A DNA stretch of 26,086 nucleotides from contig JBBRGI010000010.1 in NCBI GenBank assembly GCA_038240855.1, positions 1 through 26,086 on the forward strand, written 5' to 3'. This stretch comes from JAAFHB01 sp038240855 (lineage in GTDB: Bacteria > Bacteroidota > Bacteroidia > Bacteroidales > Prolixibacteraceae). A program made the position numbers and the translations under genes. Under the pieces are notes generated by a model. The model was not told the DNA's origin. It searched no databases and was given only the letters and a program-made list of their open reading frames with translations. Below, piece after piece: positions 6,316 to 15,206 of the stretch; within the stretch, counting starts at the first letter, position 1; each line of letters opens with the position of its first letter.

Positions 6316-6984
6316 TTACAATGAAAAGCCGACGACTAGGAATAACTGATCTCTTTCCGGATTAAAAATAACCTGCCCTGAAACCGGAACTGAAAAAGTA
6401 TCGGAGAGTTTGATTACTTTACCAGTACCAATACCAACATGACATATATTAAATTCTCCGTCTGTTGTATGCCAACCATCGCCTGCACCAACAGAAAGGT
6501 TGAATGTTTTGAATGCATAACCTGCCTGGAAGTATTTGTCTTTTCCGGCGGATGCAGGAACTGAGGCTTTGTTTAAAATATAATTTGCGCTTAAACTTAA
6601 CCCCCCTGTTGTAAATCCGGCGTTGAGCTCATAGGCATTCGATGAGTCTGCTGAAAAGGCACCTCCAAGACCTGGATAATAATAATCAGTGACACCAAAA
6701 CTAAGTCCATTTGAAAAAGCATAAGAAATGTATGGATCAACTTCGGAATAGCCCGATGCATCAAAAGATCCCCAGACTCCAATTGTCAAACCGCCAGTAT
6801 TGAACTTTACTGAAGGCTGGAATGCAGGACCTGTTCCTAATTTGGTGCCTCTCCATATGTAATTGTTATAAAAATCTGCGCCTAAACTCCAGGCACTTTT
6901 GGATTCTTGCCCCACGCTTGAAAAAGATCCCGCGAGAAGGATTGTTGCGAATAAGATCAAAGTAACTTTTTTCATAATAATCAT
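6316..6984 (-). CDS. Putative outer-membrane porin-like protein (TorF-like)
   Basis: A signal peptide (MIIMKKVTLILFATILLAGS, cleavage near VGQ) precedes about 200 residues rich in alternating hydrophobic and aromatic strands. The segment SLGADFYNNYIWRGTKLG is common to a family of putative beta-barrel porins. The protein ends with Phe-Ser-Leu, consistent with a barrel terminal strand. It is the first gene before PII and amt on the same strand, so it may let ammonium or another nitrogen compound through the outer membrane. The ATG at 6975, three codons in, is an equally good start. The barrel is likely; the substrate is unknown. Confidence 0.65.
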   Translation of the reverse strand: MIIMKKVTLILFATILLAGSFSSVGQESKSAWSLGADFYNNYIWRGTKLGTGPAFQPSVKFNTGGLTIGVWGSFDASGYSEVDPYISYAFSNGLSFGVTDYYYPGLGGAFSADSSNAYELNAGFTTGGLSLSANYILNKASVPASAGKDKYFQAGYAFKTFNLSVGAGDGWHTTDGEFNICHVGIGTGKVIKLSDTFSVPVSGQVIFNPERDQLFLVVGFSL

Positions 6985-7482
6985 TTTTAATTTAAAATAT
7001 TAAGGTGTCTTTACTTCGGGAAATGCTCCTTAAGACATTTTTATTTTTAATCCTTATCAAGCATACACCCTTGTTTTTTTATTATCTAATTGCAAATTTA
7101 TGTGTTTTCAACATTAATACCCCTCTTATTTTTAGTCTTACATCTCATAATAACGTTTATTTAACAAACATACCCCATTTTTTGAAATTCCATGATTAAA
7201 AATTAGCCCATGTTAACGTTTTGTTCATATTTGCATTAATTTAACGACATTGTAAATTATTTTTTGTTTATTTTATACCATGATGTACGATTTTATGTAT
7301 TTTTAATCACTATTTGATATTTATGATTTGCCATGTACACAGTATGTCAACTAAAGAAGAATTTATGCCTGAACTGGTTCATAACCGGTATAAGGAATAA
7401 AAAATAATGGCGACAATCATGAAGTAATTTGTTTGAATAGTTCCGGATAAAGAATAAAGATTATATTTGGCGTATCATTGGA
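6985..7482. other. Long A/T-rich divergent intergenic region
   Basis: It separates the porin-PII-amt group from the phosphoesterase gene. On the minus strand TAAATTTG (7100-7093) fits a -7 box for the porin operon with a leader of about 100 bases, but no -33 box is visible. On the plus strand TATATTTG (7462-7469) fits a -7 box close to the phosphoesterase start, also without a good -33 box. No gene is supported. Confidence 0.35.
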
Positions 7483-8862
7483 ATGAGAAAACATATCAAG
7501 AAACTGATCTGGCTAAGTCTCCCGCTACTATGTACAATTTATATATGGTACAAATGGGATAACTGGTTTTACAATCCTCCGGAAATGGTCTACACGACTA
7601 CTTCAGCTCCGGATCGCATTCTTATTACCTGGTCCGGTGATCCGTTTAGTTCGAGGGATGTAACCTGGCAGGGAGATACGCTGACGCATCATGGATTTCT
7701 ACAACTGACAGAAAGTTTGGCGTCAAATGATACCGTATTATACACCTCCCCTTCAAAAATCATCAAAACATCAGGCGGAGCCACCTCTTTTTTCAGGATA
7801 GGAATTAAAGACCTGAAGCCTGGCTACTCCTATCAATACAGGGTTGCAAATGAGAATCGCTGGTCGGAATGGTATACTTTTAAAATTGGCAACCGCGCCG
7901 ACAGCGCGCATTCATTTATCTTCATCGGTGATGTTCAGGATTCAATAAACGGTGTTTCAGGTGAGTTATTTCGCCGGGCGTACGAAAGCCAGCCGAATGC
8001 TTCATTTATCATGTTTATCGGCGATATGATTGAGCGACCACATGACGCCTACTGGGGGGAGTGGTTCAGGGAAGGCGGAACAATATTTAAAACGCTTCCC
8101 GTTATTGCCACACCCGGAAATCATGAATATTACAAAGGTCTTATTCAAAAAATCGATGAAAGGTGGATGGCTCATTTCTCCTTTCCGCAAAACGGCCCGC
8201 CTAATTTCCTCGGTCGCGTATGCTTTTGGGACTATCAGAACACCCGATATATCAGCCTGGACAGCAATGGTATTCAATCCATTCCATCGGCACTTGAACA
8301 GCGGAACTGGCTGAAATTCGTTCTGGAAAATACGCACCAGAGATGGATCGTGATCATGATGCATCACCCGATTTACTCCACCAGTCGCGGGCGCGACTAT
8401 TTTTACCTGCGCGCATTGTTTAAACCCTTGTTCGACCAGTATAATGTGGATCTTGTACTTGAGGGACACGACCATGCCTATGGAAGGGCAATTCATATTG
8501 CAAATTCAAAATTTCCGGATCAACAAGGGGCTGTATACGTGGTGTCGCATGCAAGCCCTAAATTATATGATATAGGTTTCTCCTCAAAAATGGATAAACT
8601 GGCCACCAATACCCAAATGTATCAACTGGTCGATGTATCGAACGACTCCATCCGATACAGAGCGTACACTTCAGATGGCACCCCTTTCGACGGATTCACA
8701 ATCCATAAGGATGCAGGCGGCCATCGCTCGGTAACGGAGAATGCACCGGCAAACAACGAAAAATACCTTAAGCCGACAAAAAGTTTCCTTCGGAAAAGCT
8801 CAAAAGATGAACTGAATCTGTACAACAAACAGATGAAGTATTGGGAAAACACAAAAAAATAA
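7483..8862 (+). CDS. Purple-acid-phosphatase-like metallophosphoesterase
   Basis: The 459-residue protein has an N-terminal membrane anchor or signal (about 8-23), then a fibronectin-III-like domain (about 33-135) and a calcineurin-like phosphoesterase domain (about 143-400). Metal-binding motifs are seen in order: IGDVQD (148-153), IGDMIE (179-184), GNHE (212-215), HH (294-295) and GHDH (328-331). The domain layout is that of purple acid phosphatases, but the tyrosine of their GDxxY motif is replaced by Glu184. The protein should hydrolyse phosphate esters outside the cytoplasm; its substrate is unknown. It is 45 bases upstream of argH, but a separate -7 box precedes argH. Confidence 0.8.
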   Translation: MRKHIKKLIWLSLPLLCTIYIWYKWDNWFYNPPEMVYTTTSAPDRILITWSGDPFSSRDVTWQGDTLTHHGFLQLTESLASNDTVLYTSPSKIIKTSGGATSFFRIGIKDLKPGYSYQYRVANENRWSEWYTFKIGNRADSAHSFIFIGDVQDSINGVSGELFRRAYESQPNASFIMFIGDMIERPHDAYWGEWFREGGTIFKTLPVIATPGNHEYYKGLIQKIDERWMAHFSFPQNGPPNFLGRVCFWDYQNTRYISLDSNGIQSIPSALEQRNWLKFVLENTHQRWIVIMMHHPIYSTSRGRDYFYLRALFKPLFDQYNVDLVLEGHDHAYGRAIHIANSKFPDQQGAVYVVSHASPKLYDIGFSSKMDKLATNTQMYQLVDVSNDSIRYRAYTSDGTPFDGFTIHKDAGGHRSVTENAPANNEKYLKPTKSFLRKSSKDELNLYNKQMKYWENTKK

Positions 8863-8872
8863 AGGATTATAA

Positions 8873-8880
8873 TAATTTTG
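8873..8880 (+). promoter_or_regulatory. Possible -7 box for argH
   Basis: TAATTTTG fits TAnnTTTG exactly and lies 27 bases before the argH start codon. No -33 TTTG is found at 19 to 21 bases spacing (the nearest TTG is 29 away), so the call is weak. Confidence 0.3.
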
Positions 8881-8907
8881 TCGCGGAATTAGTAAATTAT
8901 AAATACG

Positions 8908-10254
8908 ATGAAACTCTGGGATAAGGGCACTGAAATAAATCAACTGATCGAGAACTTCACGATTGGCCGTGACACCGAAATGGACCTGTCTTTAGCCGAA
9001 TACGATGTGATTGGTTCACTGGCACATATAAAAATGCTCCATTCTGTCAGTTTATTGACCGCTTCGGAATTGGAGTCGCTCACTGGCGCCTTGCGTGAGA
9101 TCTACCATACCATAAAGGATGGCAAATTTGTGATAGAAGCAGGCAGTGAAGATGTTCATTCGCAGGTTGAACTGCTGCTTACACGGAAATTAGGCGATGC
9201 GGGTAAAAAAATCCACAGCGGGCGCTCCAGAAATGACCAGGTTCTGCTCGATTTAAAATTATTTACCCGAAATGAGATAAAAACAGTCGTTGCACAAACT
9301 TTCGAACTTTTTGAGATCCTGGTTGCACAGGGTGAGAAATACAAGCAAATACTAATGCCCGGGTACACCCATCTTCAGGTCGCGATGCCTTCTTCTTTTG
9401 GATTATGGTTTGGTGCATATGCCGAAAGCCTGACCGATGATCTGATCCTGCTCCAGGCAGCCTACCGGGTAGCCGACCAGAATCCGCTTGGTTCTGCTGC
9501 CGGATATGGCTCCTCTTTCCCGCTCGACAGGCAAATGACTACCGATCTGCTGGGATTCGAATCAATGAATTACAACGTGATTTACGCCCAGATGGGTCGT
9601 GGCAAAGTTGAGAAAACCGTGGCTTTTGCACTCGCTTCAATTGCAGCCACCTTGTCAAAGCTCGCTTATGATGTTTGCCTGTTTATGAGCCAGAATTTCA
9701 ATTTTGTGTCTCTTCCCGACGAATTGACAACAGGATCGAGTATTATGCCTCACAAGAAAAATCCGGATGTGTTTGAGCTGCTCCGGTCGCACTGCAACCG
9801 CATTCAGTCGCTGCCCAACCAGATTGCCCTGATGACAAATAATCTCCCCAGCGGTTATTTTCGTGATCTTCAACTTATTAAGGAAGTATTTATTCCGTCA
9901 TTTGCAGAGTTAAAAAGTTGTCTCTCCATTGCCTGTTTCGCGATCAGCAACATAAAGGTCAACGAAAGGATCATGGATGACAACCGGTACGAAAATATAT
10001 ATAGTGTTGAAGAGGTGAATAGAATGGTGCTGCAGGGTGTTCCCTTCCGGGATGCTTATCGTCAGGTAGGAGAATCGATCAGCAAAGGTGAATTCCATCC
10101 GGACAAAAATCTTCACCATACTCACGAAGGAAGTATTGGTAACCTGTGTCTGCAGCAAATTCAACATAAGATGGAATTTACAGTACAAAGTTTTAACTTC
10201 GAAAAAGCAGAAAAAGCGACCGATACCCTCCTATCGGATCAGGATACAAAATAG
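8908..10254 (+). CDS. argH: Argininosuccinate lyase
   Basis: The 448-residue enzyme splits argininosuccinate into arginine and fumarate, the last step of arginine synthesis. It carries the fumarase/aspartase-superfamily signature GSSIMPHKKNPD (276-287), which holds the catalytic serine loop. HSGRSRNDQ (103-111) and GYTHLQ (152-157, with the family's active-site His) are both typical of ArgH. The start MKLWDKG fits the family, and the length is slightly below the 455-470 residues of many homologues. No other arg genes are in the window; gltBD follows on the same strand but has its own promoter. Confidence 0.95.
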   Translation: MKLWDKGTEINQLIENFTIGRDTEMDLSLAEYDVIGSLAHIKMLHSVSLLTASELESLTGALREIYHTIKDGKFVIEAGSEDVHSQVELLLTRKLGDAGKKIHSGRSRNDQVLLDLKLFTRNEIKTVVAQTFELFEILVAQGEKYKQILMPGYTHLQVAMPSSFGLWFGAYAESLTDDLILLQAAYRVADQNPLGSAAGYGSSFPLDRQMTTDLLGFESMNYNVIYAQMGRGKVEKTVAFALASIAATLSKLAYDVCLFMSQNFNFVSLPDELTTGSSIMPHKKNPDVFELLRSHCNRIQSLPNQIALMTNNLPSGYFRDLQLIKEVFIPSFAELKSCLSIACFAISNIKVNERIMDDNRYENIYSVEEVNRMVLQGVPFRDAYRQVGESISKGEFHPDKNLHHTHEGSIGNLCLQQIQHKMEFTVQSFNFEKAEKATDTLLSDQDTK

Positions 10255-10428
10255 TGAATTGAAAAATTGGATTTGCAGCAAACATTTGTTCTAAAATTGC
10301 CCGTTTTAATTTCTTTTTGACATAAATGCGATGTTTATAATGGCTTAATGACAATTAATGATTATTTAATATTTATTCACATTGTCTTAATTACCAGATA
10401 TGTACATCATAAAATACCATTAAATCCG

Positions 10429-10449
10429 CCTGCGCGCAGGGAAATTCCC
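10429..10449. promoter_or_regulatory. Two overlapping perfect palindromes upstream of gltB
   Basis: CCTGCGCGCAGG (10429-10440) and GGGAAATTCCC (10439-10449) share two bases. They end 20 bases before the -33 box of the gltB promoter, a place where an activator could bind. They are G/C-rich islands in an A/T-rich intergenic stretch (10255-10637) that otherwise holds no gene. No known regulator is assigned. Confidence 0.4.
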
Positions 10450-10469
10450 ATTCCATGCGGCCGGTCAGT

Positions 10470-10500
10470 TTTGAAATTCGGCGGCAAAATTGTATTTTTG
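10470..10500 (+). promoter_or_regulatory. gltB promoter (Bacteroidota consensus)
   Basis: TTTG (10470-10473), 19 bases of spacer and TATTTTTG (10493-10500) match the Bacteroidota housekeeping promoter exactly in sequence and spacing. Transcription would start near 10506, giving a leader of about 130 bases before the gltB ATG at 10638. Confidence 0.65.
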
Positions 10501-10637
10501 ATATTAATTACTAAGCAATACCGGTAATTTTCTTTCATATTGTTACTGATTTTAGCTATTAATTGAATATTTATCCAGAGATTATCCACATAAACTTGTC
10601 TGGAAACAGGCAGGGTGTTTTGTTAATTATATATTAC

Positions 10638-13600
10638 ATGGAACAGAAAAGATTTCCAAAAGCTCAAGGGCTGTATGATCCCTCAAATGAACACGACGCA
10701 TGCGGGATTGGTTTTGTCGCCCATATTAAAGGACACAAGTCGCATGAGATTATTCAGCGTGGCCTGACTGTGTTACTGAATATGGATCATCGTGGTGCAA
10801 CAAGCTCCGATAATAAAACGGGAGATGGAGCAGGTATCCTGATGCAACTTCCCCACGATTTCTATATTTCATTGAAAATCGGTGTTCCTGAAATCGGAAA
10901 ATACGGCTGTGGACTCGTATTCCTTCCCGTAAATGAGGAAGAAGCAGCTTATTGTATTGAAGTATTGAACCGGTACGTTGAAGCCGAAGGTCTTCAGGTA
11001 ATTTGCTGGCGCGATGTACCCATCGACAGCTCCGTGATCGGGGAAATAGCTAAACGTTCAGAGCCCGTAATCCGCCAGATATTTGTTAAAGGGAATTACG
11101 AACAGGATGTCCTCGAGCGTAAACTATACCTGGCACGTAAACAAGCCGAAAGAATTGTAAGGGGTTCACAACTGGCTGAAAAGGATTCATTCTACCTGCC
11201 CAGTTTATCGGGTAAGGTAATTATCTATAAAGGGATGTTTACCCCGGGACAGTTACAGAGTTATTTCAAGGACCTTACCAACCCGGCAATGACGAGTGCA
11301 ATAGCACTGGTGCATTCGCGTTTCAGTACCAATACCTTCCCTACATGGGATCTCGCGCAACCGTTCCGTATGATTGCCCACAACGGTGAAATTAACACGA
11401 TCAAGGGAAATCGTCAGTGGATGCATGCCCGCGAATCATTGCTTGAATCTGATCTTTTTGGTGACGATCTTGACAAGCTTTTCCCGATTATCGAGCCCGC
11501 TAAATCCGATTCAGCGTCGTTCGACAATACCCTTGAGTTCCTTCACATGACCGGACGAAGTGTACCTCACTCGCTATGTATGTTGATTCCGGAATCTTTT
11601 AATGAGAAAAATCCGATACCCGAAAGCTTAAAGGCGTTTTATGAATATCATTCCACGCTCATGGAACCCTGGGACGGACCGGCATCAATGGTCTTTTCAG
11701 ACGGCCGTTACATTGGCGGTACACTCGACCGCAGCGGATTACGCCCTTCAAGATACATTATAACGAAGAATGACCTTATCGTTATGGGATCTGAAGTCGG
11801 GGTACAGGTATTTCCCGCCGACGAAATCAAGGAAAAAGGCCGTTTACGACCCGGTAAATTATTACTCGTTGATACCCAGTTAGGGATCATCATTCCCGAT
11901 AAGGAAGTCAAGGCTGAATTAAGCCGCAAGAATCCATATGTGAACTGGCTCAAAGAAAACAGGTTAGAACTTGAAGAGATAAAAGTAAAGCAACGATTTC
12001 CTTGCGGAATGGGCGAAAAATTCGGGCCCTATTCTAAAGTGTTTGGTTACAGCAAGGAAGAGATGATGATCATTATCAAGGAGATGGCTGAAACCGCCCA
12101 GGAACCAACCAGTTCGATGGGTAACGACACTCCGCTGGCTGTATTCTCCGATAAACCAAAAAGATTTTTTAGTTATTTCAGACAGTTATTTGCACAGGTT
12201 ACCAATCCTCCCATCGACTCGATTCGCGAAGGACTGGTGATGTCACTTACAAATTATATCGGCTCCCTGAGCAGCAATATCCTTGATGAATCGCCCAATC
12301 ATTGCAAACTGATTAAATTTGAGAGTCCCATTATTACCAATACCGACCTCGGAAAGATCAAAGATCTCAAGCATGAGACGTTCACGCATGCTACAATACC
12401 TATGCTTTTCACGGTAAAAGAGGGAGTCGAAGGTTTTAAGCGTTCGTTCAAATCAATGCTCGAAGCGGCGGAGAAAGCAGTAGATGACAAGAAGAATTTT
12501 ATCATTCTTACCGACCGGAACATTTCGGAGGAGCTGGTTCCAATTCCTTCATTGCTGGCTGTTGCCGCAGTACACCATCACCTGATCAGTGCAAAAAAAC
12601 GGATGCAGATCGGGATCATCGTTGAATCTGCAGAACCCCGTGAAGTCAATCATTTCGCACTGCTTCTGGGATATGGGGCGAGCGTTGTGAATCCTTACCT
12701 TGCTTTTGCGGCAATTGATTACCTGATTAATGAAGGTGAAATCAAACTTTCTTATGCCGAAGCGCGTAAAAACTATATTAAATCAATTGACAAGGGCCTT
12801 CTTAAGATCCAGTCAAAAATGGGCATATCCACGCTCCGCTCCTACCATGGATCGCAACTGTTCGAAGCGGTGGGCGTCAGTGATGAATTAATTGAGAAAC
12901 ATTTCAAAGGAACTCCCTCACGTATCGGCGGAGTCGGTTACGAAGAGATTTTCCAGGAGGCGATGATCTTCCATAACGATGCCTTTAAAAATCCGTCCTC
13001 AAAAGTTCAGTTTTCGACGGTCGGGGAATACCATTACCGGAATAATGGTGAATTTCATGCCTGGAATCCGCAAACTGTTGCGCTTTTACAGTGGGCCACA
13101 ACAACCGATGATTACCAGGTATATAAAAAATTCAGCAAGCTGGTCGATGAGCAAAATGCGAAACCTGCCTTTATTCGTGGTGCATTAAAGTGGAAAACAA
13201 ATCCAATCCCGATCGGGGAAGTCGAACCTGCTGAAAACATCCTTAAACGATTCGTTACGGGCGCCATGTCCTACGGTTCGATCTCGAAGGAAGCACACGA
13301 GGCAATCGCGGTGGCCATGAATACAATTGGCGGCCGAAGCAACACAGGTGAAGGAGGCGAGGATGCCGAACGTTTTGGAACGGATAAGAACTCCAAAATA
13401 AAACAAGTGGCATCGGGTCGTTTCGGAGTTACCAATAACTACCTGATCAATGCCGTAGAACTTCAGATAAAAATTGCCCAGGGCGCAAAGCCTGGCGAAG
13501 GTGGACAATTACCTGGTTTTAAGATCAACAGAATCATTGCAAAACTGCGTCATTCGACACCGGGAATTACGCTGATTTCTCCGCCGCCACATCATGATAT

Positions 13601-15155
13601 ATATTCAATCGAAGATCTTGCACAGCTAATTTTTGATTTGAAGAATGTTAACCCAACAGCAAAAGTTTCTGTTAAACTCGTGGCCGAATCAGGTGTAGGT
13701 ACGATTGCCGCAGGTGTGGCTAAAGGTTTTGCAGATATAATCATCGTAAGCGGATGCGAAGGGGGAACAGGCGCATCACCTGCCAGTTCGATCAAGCATG
13801 CAGGATTACCGGCTGAATTCGGAATTGCCGAGGCTCAGCAGACCCTGGTGATGAATAATTTGCGCGGTCGCGTTAAACTACAGGTCGACGGTCAGTTAAA
13901 GAACGGTCGCGATGTGGTTATCATGGGAATGCTCGGAGCTGAGGAGTTTGGATTTGCAACGGGGGCATTAATTTCGCTCGGATGCGTAATGATGCGCAAA
14001 TGTCACCTTAATACCTGTCCGGCGGGCATTGCGACCCAAAATAAAAATTTAAGGAAACGGTTTATCGGCCGCTCACAATATGTGATCAACTATTTCACTT
14101 TTATTTCGCAGGAGATCCGTGAATACATGGCAGAAATTGGGGTACGCACGTTCGACGAACTCGTCGGGAGAGTCGACCTGCTTGAACAGAATCATGAGGT
14201 GACAAATTGGAAGATGAAAAATGTCGATCTCTCTAAATTTCTGAATCTTCCTGAAGAGGCAAAAAAATACCCTATTCACAATACCCATCCAAATACTAAA
14301 AACCTGGATGATGTGATTGACAAAACCTTGATTCGTGAGGCCAACAAAGCCATTAAAAGCGGAGAAAAAGTATGGCTGGCTTACGAGATCAACAATGTGA
14401 TGCGAACTGTCGGGGCGATGCTTTCGGGCCAGATATCCAAACGATATGGTGAACTTGGATTACCAAAAGATACCATTAACTGTACATTTCGCGGAACAGC
14501 CGGGCAAAGTTTTGGTGCGTTCCTGGTAAGAGGATTATCGTTCAGGCTCGAAGGTGATTCGAACGATTATCTGGGCAAAGGACTTTCGGGCGGTAAGATT
14601 GTTGTTGTGCCTCCCGGAGGCTCAACTTTTGCCCCTGATAAAAATATTATCGTGGGAAATACGACCCTTTACGGGGCTACCAGCGGAGAAGTTTATATCC
14701 AGGGAGTTGCAGGAGAACGTTTTTGTGTCAGAAACTCGGGAGCAAAAGCTGTTGTTGAAGGAACGGGCGATCATTGCTGCGAATACATGACTGGTGGACG
14801 GACAGTTGTACTGGGAACTACGGGGCGCAATTTCGCAGCCGGAATGAGCGGCGGAATTGCCTATATCCTGGATGAAAATAATGATTTTGAATATTATTGT
14901 AACAAAGGACTCGTAGAACTGGGACCTGTCGAAGATAAGGCCGACATATCGGAATTACAGGATATGATTGGAAAACATCTTTTGTACACCCAAAGTCCTC
15001 TTGCCGGTAAAGTGCTTACCAATTGGGAAGAGTACCTGCCTAAATTTGTAAAGGTTATTCCTTTGGAATACAAAAAAGTGTTGAACGAGATGAAATTAAA
15101 AGAGGTAAAACGAAAACTCGAAATGGCCGAAGATGCTCCCGACAGAAGGGAATAG
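10638..15155 (+). CDS. gltB: Glutamate synthase, large (alpha) subunit
   Basis: The protein has 1505 residues from the chosen ATG. A start at 10563 is possible but would add 25 residues that lie before the usual short propeptide. Cys22 in DACGIGF should become the N-terminal nucleophile of the glutaminase domain after cleavage. HSRFSTNTFPTW near 225 belongs to the same domain. The FMN-binding synthase domain begins near 874 (GAMSYGSISKEAHEAIA). The 3Fe-4S cysteines are C1116, C1122 and C1127 (CVMMRKCHLNTC). A C-terminal GXGXG domain follows from about 1285. With GltD it makes two glutamates from glutamine and 2-oxoglutarate. The gap to gltD is 51 bases. Confidence 0.96.
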   Translation: MEQKRFPKAQGLYDPSNEHDACGIGFVAHIKGHKSHEIIQRGLTVLLNMDHRGATSSDNKTGDGAGILMQLPHDFYISLKIGVPEIGKYGCGLVFLPVNEEEAAYCIEVLNRYVEAEGLQVICWRDVPIDSSVIGEIAKRSEPVIRQIFVKGNYEQDVLERKLYLARKQAERIVRGSQLAEKDSFYLPSLSGKVIIYKGMFTPGQLQSYFKDLTNPAMTSAIALVHSRFSTNTFPTWDLAQPFRMIAHNGEINTIKGNRQWMHARESLLESDLFGDDLDKLFPIIEPAKSDSASFDNTLEFLHMTGRSVPHSLCMLIPESFNEKNPIPESLKAFYEYHSTLMEPWDGPASMVFSDGRYIGGTLDRSGLRPSRYIITKNDLIVMGSEVGVQVFPADEIKEKGRLRPGKLLLVDTQLGIIIPDKEVKAELSRKNPYVNWLKENRLELEEIKVKQRFPCGMGEKFGPYSKVFGYSKEEMMIIIKEMAETAQEPTSSMGNDTPLAVFSDKPKRFFSYFRQLFAQVTNPPIDSIREGLVMSLTNYIGSLSSNILDESPNHCKLIKFESPIITNTDLGKIKDLKHETFTHATIPMLFTVKEGVEGFKRSFKSMLEAAEKAVDDKKNFIILTDRNISEELVPIPSLLAVAAVHHHLISAKKRMQIGIIVESAEPREVNHFALLLGYGASVVNPYLAFAAIDYLINEGEIKLSYAEARKNYIKSIDKGLLKIQSKMGISTLRSYHGSQLFEAVGVSDELIEKHFKGTPSRIGGVGYEEIFQEAMIFHNDAFKNPSSKVQFSTVGEYHYRNNGEFHAWNPQTVALLQWATTTDDYQVYKKFSKLVDEQNAKPAFIRGALKWKTNPIPIGEVEPAENILKRFVTGAMSYGSISKEAHEAIAVAMNTIGGRSNTGEGGEDAERFGTDKNSKIKQVASGRFGVTNNYLINAVELQIKIAQGAKPGEGGQLPGFKINRIIAKLRHSTPGITLISPPPHHDIYSIEDLAQLIFDLKNVNPTAKVSVKLVAESGVGTIAAGVAKGFADIIIVSGCEGGTGASPASSIKHAGLPAEFGIAEAQQTLVMNNLRGRVKLQVDGQLKNGRDVVIMGMLGAEEFGFATGALISLGCVMMRKCHLNTCPAGIATQNKNLRKRFIGRSQYVINYFTFISQEIREYMAEIGVRTFDELVGRVDLLEQNHEVTNWKMKNVDLSKFLNLPEEAKKYPIHNTHPNTKNLDDVIDKTLIREANKAIKSGEKVWLAYEINNVMRTVGAMLSGQISKRYGELGLPKDTINCTFRGTAGQSFGAFLVRGLSFRLEGDSNDYLGKGLSGGKIVVVPPGGSTFAPDKNIIVGNTTLYGATSGEVYIQGVAGERFCVRNSGAKAVVEGTGDHCCEYMTGGRTVVLGTTGRNFAAGMSGGIAYILDENNDFEYYCNKGLVELGPVEDKADISELQDMIGKHLLYTQSPLAGKVLTNWEEYLPKFVKVIPLEYKKVLNEMKLKEVKRKLEMAEDAPDRRE

Positions 15156-15206
15156 TTTCCGGTTTATAAAGACGTTTAACACAAACATTGATTAAAGTTA
15201 TTGAAA

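Noticed and set aside
7344..7400. 18-codon plus frame starting MSTKEEFMPELV
   Set aside because: It could be a leader peptide, but it is very short, has no ribosome site and no terminator or attenuator next to it.
10563..10637. N-terminal extension of GltB by 25 residues
   Set aside because: The downstream ATG at 10638 gives the usual short propeptide before Cys22; the extension has no family match and lies in the leader.
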